Shown: in pieces, positions 54,146-64,000 of the stretch | Layout of the letters: each line of letters starts with the position of its first letter | How positions within the stretch are numbered: position 1 is the first letter of the stretch | Assembly (NCBI GenBank): GCA_954871525.1 | Contig: OX940863.1 | Span: 22,518,001-22,582,000, forward strand | DNA: 64,000 nucleotides | Source: Parietaria judaica | Lineage: Eukaryota; Streptophyta; Magnoliopsida; Rosales; Urticaceae | Reading direction: 5' to 3' | Made by a program: the position numbers and the translations under genes | The notes under the pieces: generated by a model | What the model was told of the DNA's origin: nothing | The model's input: the letters and a program-made list of their open reading frames with translations, nothing else | The model's database searches: none

Positions 54146-55286
54146 CTCCGAGCAGCTTTTCTCTCTGATCTCTGCTCTCTGCTCGGAGCTCTCTGGTCGC
54201 TGGTCTCTGGTATCTGCTCTCTGGCCAGAGCTGCTCCCTGCTCTCCGGGCAGGTCTGCTCTCTCTCGCCTACGAGGATCGTCTCCTCGTCTTCTTGTCCG
54301 TTCAAGCTCACCTCCTGTTCGGCAAACATCAACGCCGGCTGGTCTTCATGGAATCTCGTCAGATTCACTTCCTCGCCTCGGTTCCTGCTGCGGCACGCTG
54401 ATGCAAAGTGCTCAAACTTTTGACAATTATAGCACTTCACTGTGCTCTTGTATTTCTTGGTCGTGCTTTCCTGACGGGGTGCACCACTTCCCCAAACTCG
54501 CGTGTCCCGACCTCGCCCTCGTCCACGACCTCTACCACGTCCTCGACTGTCTCCGCTGTAGCTACTCCGACCAGAAGAACTGAAAGAGAATTCCGCTCCC
54601 CCACATTTCTTCTGTCAGGCCGCCTACTCTTCATGCGTGAGCAGGAGGTGCTTCTCTTTTTCTCTATCACCATAACCCCGAAGTCTATCCTCGTGGGCTT
54701 TGAGGCGACCAACAACCTCCTCAACCGTCATGGTCTTGAGATCGCCGAACTGCTCAATCGATGTCACGATCTGCATGTACTTGTGTGGCACGGCTCTAAG
54801 GAATTTCTTGACAACGGTGGTTTCATCCACCTTTTCTCCTAACGAGCAGATACCGGTCATAATGGACATGAGTTTCATGGAAAAGTTGTCGATTGACTCG
54901 CCGTCCCTCATCCGAAGAACCTCGAATTCACTCTTCAAGGTTTGGACTTTTGCGTCTCGGACGTGATCTGCACCTATGTGCATGGTTTTTAGCGTCGCCC
55001 ACGCCTCCTTTGCGGAATGCTTCTCGGCGATCATGAGAAGGACGTCTTCCGGAACTCCTTGGTAGATGGCGGCGAGTGTCATCCTCTCCTTGCACCCTTC
55101 GAAATCGCTGCATTCTACAGCCTCCCATACTCCCTGCGCCGGCAGGTTAACCCGCATCTTCAACGACCACACCGACTAATTGCTCTTCGTGAGCATCAGA
55201 TAATGGAGCGTCACATTCCCTTCCTTTGATCCGATCTTCGTCGCTGTTGTCAACTCTCCTTCGGTGGAATCGCTTGGTGACGACAT
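54099..55286 (-). pseudogene. Copia gag
   Basis: It starts at the ATG complementing 55284-55286 (MSSPSDSTEGEL) right after the PBS. Nucleocapsid phrases follow: VWSLKMRVNLPAQGVWEAVE, KEAWATLKTMHIGADHV and ESIDNFSMKLMSIM (UBN2-type gag), then a zinc knuckle CYNCQKFEHFASAC (CX2CX4HX4C). A TAG at 55176-55178 replaces the usual Tyr before SVWSLKM, and frames shift between 54624 and 54440. It cannot give a full-length product. Confidence 0.85.
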
Positions 55287-55316
55287 CTTCTTTGGCACCT
55301 TCGCTCTGATACCAAT

Positions 55317-55866
55317 TGTTGGTTCCCAATGGGAATGGATTTGCAACCTAAGAATAATGAAGAACAAGAAACAAAGAGAAAGAAGAAAAGTTTGGGAGAA
55401 TTTTCTTTGATTAATCGAAGGCAAAAATACAAAGGAGGAGTTACAAAAAATAAACACCAACACTAGTATTTATAGGAGACCAGAAAACGAAACCCTAGCT
55501 AAACTTTCTAAAATAAACTCAATCAAATCTTCTACATTCACATTCGAATCCTAACAGAATCAGGAAACCAAATCAAATTAAATCTCCAAACTTGCTCCTC
55601 AAGTTTGGAACCTTCTGGAATGAGTTCCGCTGACTGCTGGTCGTATGTCCCTAGCAGAGCTGCTAGGGTCCATTTCTGCCCGGGGCATTCCTGGTAGGGG
55701 CTCTTCTGCTAGGGAGCCACTTCTGCCCGGGGGCACTCCTGCTAGGGGCATTTCTGCTCGAGCCTTTCTTTGTTAAGGGAAGCTCTCGTGGGAAATTTCC
55801 TGGTGGGGAAATCTCTGGTGGGGAGATCTCTACTAGAGGTTGAGCCAAGTCAGGCTTAAATTCACA
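55317..55866 (-). repeat. 5' LTR of the Copia element
   Basis: 550 bp, TG...CA ends. It carries TATAAATACTAG on the minus strand at about 55463-55474 as the likely promoter TATA. Confidence 0.92.
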
Positions 55867-55871
55867 GTATG

Positions 55872-56258
55872 ATCCCATTTTTTATCAGACTAATGTATAT
55901 ATATATATATATATATATTACCGAATAAGATAAAAATACAGATAAATACTAATTTATGAATGAAAGCAGACATGGAAAATTGACATGTTATTGTAGTAAC
56001 ATAAAGTTCAATACTAATTAGTATCATTTTGGTAATTAAAAGCTAAAATTTTATCACCCGGATTATTTTTATGTTTCTTTTCTCGAATTTTGACAATTAG
56101 TTGAAACATTCGAGTCCTCAATCCATTCATTCTTCGTTGTAGGTTTTCTTTTGTTTTTTTCGTTCTTTCAAGTTTTTCATTTTTTATGGCGCGGTTCAAC
56201 TCAGCGCGTAAAGGCGAAGCGATACCTGTCTTTTTCTCTTTTGATTCGCATGTCGTTC

Positions 56259-56343
<85 letters not shown>

Positions 56344-57898
56344 CATTCATTTTATCTTTTTTTGTCATTTCTTTTTAAATTTATATGTCTTGGGATCTTG
56401 TCCTTATCTTGGATGTTGTTTTCCTTTTGAAACTATATGCTATTCTTGAGATCGTGTAATTTTATTTTCCTTGTCATTTTCTCCTTTTATCTGCATAGCA
56501 TTCTTGAATTTTTTTGTTGTTTTTTATATTCCTAGACGTTTTAGTTTTTAATCTTTATGTCATTCTTCATATTCTCTCGTTAATCATTTTGTCGTTTTCT
56601 TTTATAGTATGCATATAATTTCTTGTGATATAGTCGTATTAATTTTGCTTGTCGTTCTCTTTTTTAACTTGCATTTTTAGCGTGATATTGTCGTTAACTT
56701 GTCGTTTTCTTGTCATTCTTGAGATCTTGTCATTTCTTTTATCCTGCTTATAGCTTTTTAAATTTAAATCTGCATGTCATTCTTGAGATCTTGTCGTTTT
56801 TTGTTTTTGTTTTTGTTTTTTTTTTCACAACTTTTTTCAACATCATGTCCTTTTTTTTCTTGACCATCTTGATGCCATTTTAAATCTATTTCTTTTCAAT
56901 TTTTTATTTTTATTTTTGGTTATAAATTGTAGGGGGTATTTTTAGAGATATTTGCTGTGAAAGTTATCAAATTTATATCATGTATTGTGTCGGCATATTA
57001 TTGACCTATTTGTTTAGCAGCAATAATACCTAGAGACTACAAAATAATATGAAGGTCCAATTTCACATGTCGATTTTTAACATCCGTTAAAGTAGAGACA
57101 AACATAAATTTCAAATTATATACATGTGATGAATAATTAACGCTTTGGAGTTTAATCACGGATGTAATTAGTATAATAGACCGAATTGAACATCAATATT
57201 GTTTTGTGCTCTTTGAGTACTATTACCGTGAAAGAAGGAGATCAGAAATCTATCGGCACACTTAGTATATGATTAAGTACTTTTGCAACGACATTTAGTA
57301 TTATTATCTTTTACTATTTGACCATCTCGGGGTTTAGGGTGTGTTCATTTATGATTTTTTTAATTGTTTTTATAGTGAAAAAGTAGAAAATAAAAACATA
57401 TATAAATATGTTCGTTTAGTCATTTTAAAATAATATTTTTCCTCTTTTTTCGTTTAATCATAAAAGATGTTCATTAATTTAGCAATTTTTTTTTAAAAAT
57501 AGATTCTCTAAAAAGTGAGATTCACCATCTTTATTTATTGAAAATAGGTGTTTTACAATTTCTGTTTTATTTTATCTATATTTTTTTAAGCCTTTCTTTC
57601 TTTCTTTCTCTCTCTCTATTTTAAGAATAAACATAAGAAATTAAAACCAATCGCTTTCTAAAAAAAAATTAATAAAAAATTTAGAAAATAAAAAAATACA
57701 AACATATAATAAAAATAAAAAATTCAAACGAACACTACCGAAATATTACATTTATATTTCCGTATCGTTTCTCACCTAGAATATTGGGTTCTTATTTCAA
57801 ATATTGCATTTTTATTTTCTTCAAATTATAATCTTACAGTTTCTTGTTCTCAGTTTAATACAGTTAATGTACCATCTTTTTATCAATTATGTCATTTG
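55872..57898. other. Intergenic low-complexity DNA
   Basis: It holds a TA tract at 55896-55918, a TTA microsatellite, and a T-rich stretch (56.4-56.9 kb) with repeated CATTCTTGAGATCTTGTC-like phrases. No gene. Confidence 0.55.
56260..56342. repeat. TTA trinucleotide microsatellite
   Basis: About 27 uninterrupted ATT/TTA units, likely polymorphic. Confidence 0.95.
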
Positions 57899-57907
57899 TT
57901 TAATCTA

Positions 57908-58999
57908 GGGAAAATTCATTATCCATTGACGAAAGTAGGTAAAATTCGAAACTTAGTGATGAATGTCCCGAAATTCAAAAACTAGCAATGTTCACTGTTT
58001 TCTTTCCTTTTTGTTCCTAAGACAACTTTTGTATCTCTCGTTCTCCGACCTCGGCCAACCTACAGAGTTCTGGTATTATCTCTGACGTCGGTGATTTATA
58101 CCCGAATTCGGTGTATATATCCGACCTAGGGGACGACATTTGCGATTGTCAATTAATGTCCAAACTAGGAGACGATTCTATATGTCCAACCTCGGTGATT
58201 AGAGCCAAAGTAAGTGATCTCACTCTGTACACGCTACATCCGATGTCGGGGATATTTATATCCGACTTCGAATATATTCGTTACAGAAAAAAAAGGTCAT
58301 GTTCATTCAAAACCACCGACATCGATGGTGCAATTACATATATACACACTAATATGCATAAAACATGAAAACACTGTTACACAACTAAAATAATATGCAT
58401 GAAAAAACATCAAAACATCCCTAAAAAAAAAACATCAAAACACAGAAGCGATGCTCTCGACGTAATCATGGACACGATTTACAAGAATCTCGTATTGCTC
58501 AATCCATACTAGTTTCCACCACGGCACAATCTCCGGCTCTTCTCCTCTGCTCGGAAATTCCGTCCGCTCCTTGTCGATGTTAAGCTTCTCGTCCCGCAAG
58601 TCAAAGGAAACAAATGTATGTTCCTTCGGCTGGTCAGGGATCCGCAAGGCGCAATGAAGAACACTGTCCACCATGCATGTGCTCGATTTCCATTGGTCTT
58701 TCCCTGGAAGTCTTAATGACCCTACATTTAACAATCGTCCCCTAGTTCAGACATTTAACGATCGCAAATGTCGTCCCCTACGTCGGACATATACACCGAA
58801 TTCGGGTATAAATCACTGACCCCAGAGATAAAACCAGACCTCGGTAGGTTGACCGAGGTCGGAGAACGAGAGATACAAAAGTCATTGCAGAGGCAAAATG
58901 GGAAGGAAACAATGAACATCACTAGTTTTTGAATTTTAGAACACTCATCACCAATTTTCAAAATTTACCTACTTTCATCATTGGATAATGAATTTTCCC
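57908..58999. mobile_element. Small MULE (Pack-MULE-like) with captured gene fragment
   Basis: Inverted repeats of about 270 bp (57908-58185 and 58735-58999) start GGGAAAATTCATTATCCA. The flanks share TAATCTA (57901-57907 and 59001-59007), a degenerate target duplication. Both arms carry CCCGAATTCGG, CCGACCTAGG/CCGACGTAGG and CCGACCTCGG palindromes. A minus-strand protein-coding stretch fills the centre. No transposase is present. Confidence 0.8.
58435..58734 (-). pseudogene. Captured fragment resembling an F-box-associated domain
   Basis: A 99-codon frame lying exactly between the arms. TCMVDSVLHCAL, HTFVSFDLRDEKLNIDKE and WWKLVWIEQYEILV resemble the type 3 F-box-associated repeats of plant F-box proteins (CxxGVLYYLA, FDVRSEKF). 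There is no F-box and the ends are fused to transposon sequence, so it is a captured gene piece. The identification is by motif resemblance only. Confidence 0.45.
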
Positions 59000-59323
59000 A
59001 TAATCTATTGTCGGTTTAAGTAAAACTGTCTTATCACTATGTTGTATACTTTAATGTAGTTTGTGTAACAATTTTTTCGTGATTTAGTTTTATTTTACTA
59101 TTAATTATCATGACATTTCCAGAAAAAAATTGTCGTTTATATTATAATCTGTCTTTTGAAGTGACATTACCATGTGCCCAATATTTAAATAGCTTAGTTA
59201 ATGTTGAAATAAATAAATTATTCGGTTAGTGACCGTAATATTATGACAAAATAGTCAAAGCTATATTTCTAATTCATTTGATTATTGCACGATATAATGT
59301 AATAAATATTACGTTTTTATTTA

Positions 59324-59630
59324 AGGGATATTTGCAACAAATATACCACAAAGTACCTTTTGTATGTGGCATATTCAAAATTTTATTCATTGTGGCAAAG
59401 TTTAAAAAAGAAAAAGATCATAAAATAAGTTCTTAATTTTAATTCTTTCGTAAAAAAAAAGTCCAAAATAAAAAAAAAAATACTTGCGGTAAGTTTTCAA
59501 TTTTTTCTACACGGCAATTTTTTTTATTTTTATTTTTTATTGTATTTTGGGCATTTAACCACAAAAATTAAAATTTTAAATATGCAATATACATAGAAGA
59601 ATTTTGTAGTACTTTATCGCACATATCCCT
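59324..59630. mobile_element. Candidate MITE with AGGGATAT ends
   Basis: Left AGGGATATTTGC, right complement AGGGATATGTGCG, each followed within 25 bases by AAGTAC. No clear target duplication. A second copy seems to start at 63677. Confidence 0.35.
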
Positions 59631-59639
59631 TTGTTTAAT

Positions 59640-59736
59640 TAACTATTTGGAATTAATTTGAAAATATGCGTCGTAATTATTAGTTCTTCCCCTCCATACT
59701 TAAACGAAAACAATGATATTGTCTTTGTTGTGTTTG

Positions 59737-59782
<46 letters not shown>

Positions 59783-62100
59783 TTAATTTACTTTTAAATT
59801 GTACAAAGTCATATGTATTGCAATTAATTTACCCAATGAGTCGCTATCAAACAATTTATTTACACAATAGTGGCACAAATCGTGTCATCCCAAGAGAATG
59901 GGACCACCCAAAATTAATGTCGTTTTGGGTGCGTGGCGGATTGTAGTCGTTTTCAATGGTTGTGTTTTTCAGCCTTTAGACTTTGGTGTGTGTAACATTG
60001 GCACAGTGCCCCAAGTTACCCTGATAAAACTAAAACCCTAACACGTAAAAACAAAGCCATTTATGATTGTTGCATTAGATAGAGTTTCTTTTTTCCATAT
60101 ATATGTATATATCTTCTGCCATGTATATACATTGGTGCATGCAATTCCATTTGCAAAGCCCCAGGACGACGATATTTAGTGATTGTACGAAGATTTTTTT
60201 TTTTAACTTTTTTTTTTTTCACAATAAATCCTCAATTTATTGATGTATATACAATTATGAGATAATTGCACGGAAGTTATTGAAAAAAAAAATGTGAAAT
60301 TGGGAAATTTATATTTTTGACTGATTTGTCTTCATTATTGTTTAGTTGTTTTCGCATATATATACTTCATGTTGAAGTATATAGTGAAAATTTTCAAAAG
60401 TGTGAAAATGTAAAAAAAGAGAAAGAAAATAAAGTAGAGAGTAAGAGAAATTGCTCCCAATAACCAAATAGAAACGTTTGATTAGCAAAATAGTTAACTT
60501 TTACTTTATCCTTGTAAAATAGACAATATGTATGAGGTGGCATTTTAATATAAGTTTTTATTCCTATTGTACATTTTTAATTATCTTTTCTTTATACGAT
60601 TAAAATTCTAACGAATTAACGGTTAATATACCAAAAATATGCAATTAAAAAATTGTTCCCTGAATCGTGGAATAATAAACAAGTATTACAGTTTATATAT
60701 GTATATAAACAAGTATTACCAGCTTATATATGTATATAAATAAGTATTACCAGTTTATACATTAACAAACTTCATATATATGTTCACAGTTTATACAGTA
60801 TGAATATATAACCGTATATAGATGGATTAAAAAATTGTTCCCTGAATCGTGGAATAATAAACAAGTATTATCAGTTTATATAAGTATATAAACAAGTATT
60901 ACCAGTTTATACATTAACAAACTTCATATATATGTTCACAGTTTATACAATATGAATATATAACCGTATATAGATGGATTAACTGTTAATACTAACCAAA
61001 TGGCTAGGTCAGAATCTTGGAATTGCTTGCATTCTACGAAGGATGGCTTTGAATTTTTTTGAATTTGGTATTCCCTAATTTTAGGGGATTTTCAATTTTA
61101 AATATAATTTTCATTTAATATTAATATTAGAATTCGAATTTATTAGTGAAAAGGAATCTCGTTAATTATAATTGAATATTAAAATCAGAATGTATAAATG
61201 TGATAATTTAGGGTATATAAATCATTTTATAGTCATTAACATGGTTAAGTCATTTTATCTGCACTGTTGTTATTTGGTAGCGATCCTTTGTTGGAACTTG
61301 GAACCCAACAGTCTAGTACCTTCCGAAGGAAAGAAAAGTATTTTTAATATATATCGTACGAGCAATAGTAAAGTAGCTAACCAATAATATATCTACCACT
61401 TCTTGAATTTACTAGTGTATTATTTTCAAGTACTTTTTTTTTTTTTCAATTTCATCTAGAATTACGTAACGCATGCACTGTTTTTTCACGATTGCAAATT
61501 AACTAAGAGATGTCAATTAACGATATGAGTTTCAGGAATTCTCATCAATCATATAAGTTTTGGAGAGAAGATGCGAGTTGAAATGAACTTCTTGGTTTGA
61601 AGTATGAAAAGCAAGTAAAAATGATGTGATCAAGTCATTTTTAACAATTTTCTTTTTTAAATATTCACGGAAAAAAAAATTATTGTATATATTTTTTTTT
61701 TTTGAAGAAATCAATTTCTATTCGACCTTGAATCCTGTAAAAATGAGAAGTTATTTACGAATCACATTTTTCATGAGTTTTTTTATTTGTGTATTTTTAA
61801 TGACTCTAGAGTATAGTAAGTTGAAGCCTCATGAATGATAAATCTCATTTTACCCTTCTAAAAAAAACCATGGAAAATATTTGATATTGTATATACGACT
61901 TCAAATAAATAAATAAAATGAATTATCCAACGACAAAATTACGCCAATTTATGAAATTCATCTTATTGAGAAGTGTGTCAAATTATTTCAATCTTATTCA
62001 CTGCGAAGTCCTTTTCAACTCGATTATAATAATTCATCTAATACGAAAACTCTTAAAAATATAATGAATATTTAATAAATAATGGACACCAATCTTTCCC
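59640..62100. other. Intergenic AT-rich DNA upstream of the lipid transfer protein gene
   Basis: It holds a TA tract at 59742-59779 and a local tandem duplication at 60.65-60.98 kb (listed separately). No gene is seen. Confidence 0.5.
60647..60981 (+). repeat. Tandem duplication of a 182-bp unit
   Basis: AATTGTTCCCTGAATCGTGG occurs at 60651 and 60833, and ACCGTATATAGATGGATTA at 60811 and 60963. The second unit lacks one 30-bp sub-repeat (GTATTACCAG...TATATAAA). The copies are nearly identical, so the event is recent. Confidence 0.9.
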
Positions 62101-62109
62101 TATATAAAC
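62101..62109 (+). promoter_or_regulatory. TATA box of the lipid transfer protein gene
   Basis: TATATAAAC, 112-120 bp before the ATG and followed by an ACACTACCACA start-like region. Confidence 0.6.
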
Positions 62110-62220
62110 CCTAGAACACTACCACATTTCCACTCACCTCATCTCATTAGCCTTCCAAGTTTCATACCCAAAACTCCTCTCAATCTCCCAAGCTTGAAAC
62201 CCTAGCTTTCCCAAAGTAAA

Positions 62221-63183
62221 ATGGCGAGAATCAACCTCCTTATTGTCCTAGCCGTCTTCGTGGCCGTGGCCGCCACTGTGGGCGAGGCAGCGGTGACGTG
62301 CGGGTCGGTGCAGGGCTCGCTGGCTCCGTGCCTGAAGTACCTGACAACTGCTGGGGCTGTGGCCGACACCAAGTGCTGCGCAGGCGTGAAGAGCCTGATG
62401 AAGGCGGCCAGCACCGCCCCCGACCGCCGCACCGCATGCAGCTGCCTGAAGACCTCCGCCACCAAGATTCCCGGCATCATCCCCGGCAACGCCATCAAGC
62501 TTCCTTCCTCTTGCGGCGTCAACATTCCCTACCAGATCAGCCCCAACACCAACTGCAACAAGTGAGTCATGTCCAATAAAAATAAAAAGTATCAAAGCGT
62601 AATAGTTGATTGAATTGAAATACTTGCGTACATTCATAAATTAATATTGAAGGATTAAAGAATTATATCATACAGTAAATATTAATAATTTATCGAGTAT
62701 GGATCAAATAATATTGTTTAAAATCGTGATAAAAATACAATTTTAGTAAAATTTATTAATTTATCAAGTATTAATCAATAAAATTTTATTATATATCTAA
62801 ATCGTCTACGTGGTTATCTCAAATATTCATTGTTGAATATTTGAATTAGTATATTATATATATATATATATTTAACACATACAAAATATAAAAATTCTTA
62901 CAAAAACATATAGCATTTTCTTAAAATAATTCCTGACCAAATGATAGGTGACAGTGTAATAATAAAATTTTAATTATTGATGAATGAAATAATGTTGCTT
63001 CTTAGATTACCATTGTCGGAAAATTTCTCGAAATATACATGGTTTATACTTTATAGTGTGATGTCCTTATTTATTTATTTATTCTCGATGTTTTAAAATT
63101 CTTGTAAAACTATTATTTTTCTAAAAGATCATATATAGTTTTTCTAATATCATATTTTTGAATTATTTTGCAGCATCAAGTAA
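62221..63183 (+). CDS. Non-specific lipid transfer protein, type 1
   Basis: Two exons: 62221-62561 and 63174-63183 (C ATC AAG TAA), donor GTGAGT, intron 612 bp, giving 116 residues. The signal peptide MARINLLIVLAVFVAVAATV is followed by a mature protein near AVTCGSVQGSLAPC. The eight-cysteine motif is complete (C, C, CC, CxC, C, C) with type 1 spacing, and the family phrases LKYLTTAGAV, CCAGVKSLMKAA, ACSCLKT and ISPNTNC are present. These small secreted proteins shuttle lipids, for cuticle building or defence. The tiny last exon completing NNIK is typical for type 1 genes. Unspliced reading would end at CNK. Confidence 0.96.
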
Positions 63184-64000
63184 GGTAATCATGAGCAGGC
63201 AAAAGAGGTCGTGAGAAGGCTGGGATATGAGCTATAGAAATAGTACTAAATCTAGCATAGAAGAACTACCTCGAATAATAATAGTATTAATAATACTAGA
63301 GATAAAATAAAAAAAATTGGATGTATTTCCACTAAATATATAATCTCTTTGAGAGAGTGTCGTTTTGGTCGTATGTAATGACGTTGCCGATTTGAGTCGG
63401 TGATGACTATTTTCAAGTGTCTTCGTCTTGTACCTTTTTGAGTTATCACAATAATAATAAGATTATTTTGAAAAGATATATGAGCACCTTTGTTCGTTGA
63501 TTTATTTTTGAGAGCTCTGCTTTTATTTTACACAATAATAGCAGTAAAAATTACGGTGAATAATCTCATTATATATTTTATACTTTTGTACTAGGGGATA
63601 TAATCTCTCTACTCTAGGTACTAGGACTATTCATGGAGTATATATACTTAGCCTAAAATAATGTTTATAAAAGTTTTAGGGATATTTGCTATAAAAGTAC
63701 TACGGAGTGTTTAATAAAATGTGGTATATCTTATTTCATTTTATCGTTGGAAAATTTTCAAACAATTAAGAATTAATTTTACAGTAAGAAATTTAAAATT
63801 TACGGCTATATAATTTTTTATTTTTTGGAACTTTTTCCACGATAAAAATAAAATTAATTTTGCCGTAAAAAATTTGAAACTTACGGCAGGATAATTTTTT
63901 TAATTTTCTTGGAACGTTTTCCACGATAAAAATAAAATATTACGGCATGTTTTTTTAAACATTTTTTTTATGATAAAATAAAATTTAAAATATAACAAGT
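63184..64000. other. 3' UTR, then repeat-rich DNA running out of the window
   Basis: From 63677 an AGGGATATTTGCTATAAAAGTAC end like that at 59324 appears. At about 63774-63940 an 84-bp unit (TTTTCCACGATAAAAATAAAA with ACTTACGGC) is repeated twice. Probably an incomplete MITE. Confidence 0.4.

Larger units (their letters stand above)
50268..55866 (-). mobile_element. Full-length Ty1/Copia LTR retrotransposon, degenerate
   Basis: A 5.6-kb element bounded by a perfect 5-bp target duplication GTATG (50263-50267 and 55867-55871). It has two LTRs, a primer-binding site TGGTATCAGAGC (complement of 55303-55314, matching initiator tRNA-Met usage) and a polypurine tract CGGGAGAGAA (complement of 50814-50823). 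The minus-strand order gag, protease, integrase, reverse transcriptase, RNase H is diagnostic of Copia. Many stops are present, several explicable as C-to-T or G-to-A changes. A partial tandem duplication (88 bp, 51342-51517) lies between RT and RNase H. Confidence 0.95.

Overview
The window is nuclear DNA of a flowering plant, most likely a eudicot. Genes have short GC-rich exons in AT-rich DNA and GT-AG introns, their protein families are plant-specific, and about half of the sequence is transposon-derived. I cannot name the species from the sequence alone.

Layout: 1-1.8 kb holds a foldback element cut by the window edge and a tRNA-like pol III head. A two-exon MATE/DTX transporter gene (2.0-5.1 kb) is followed by a near-perfect inverted copy of its own 3' end (to 6.3 kb). 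A MULE-type MITE (6.57-7.05 kb) precedes a six-exon Raf-like kinase gene (10.6-12.5 kb). A non-autonomous Helitron (13.1-15.2 kb) and a foldback MULE (15.5-16.9 kb) come next. Abutting the latter is the largest object in the window: a 13.1 kb MULE (16.93-30.03 kb) with a perfect 9-bp target duplication. It carries a decayed mudrA-like transposase gene (+), an array of seven 359-bp repeats plus a partial one, and a convergent multi-exon gene (-) for a DUF1985/Ulp1-like cysteine protease (Kaonashi-type layout). A short motif, TACCGCTA, is scattered through its non-coding DNA and is almost absent elsewhere.

An intronless PPR gene (30.3-31.9 kb) starts 283 bp after that element. Then come a seven-exon MACPF gene (34.8-38.9 kb), a MULE fragment and hAT transposase relic (39.6-43.0 kb), an alpha-expansin gene on the minus strand (44.3-46.4 kb) with a solo LTR in its upstream region, a Copia retrotransposon (50.27-55.87 kb) with 5-bp target duplication, PBS and PPT, a small MULE carrying an F-box-like gene fragment (57.9-59.0 kb), and a type 1 lipid transfer protein gene (62.2-63.2 kb).

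The host genes are independent: transport, signalling, organellar RNA processing, membrane/defence, wall loosening and lipid transfer. There is no sign of a gene cluster. What ties the region together is repeated transposon insertion close to gene promoters and introns. Exon joins were made by eye from splice sites, reading phase and remembered family sequences; none was checked by alignment.
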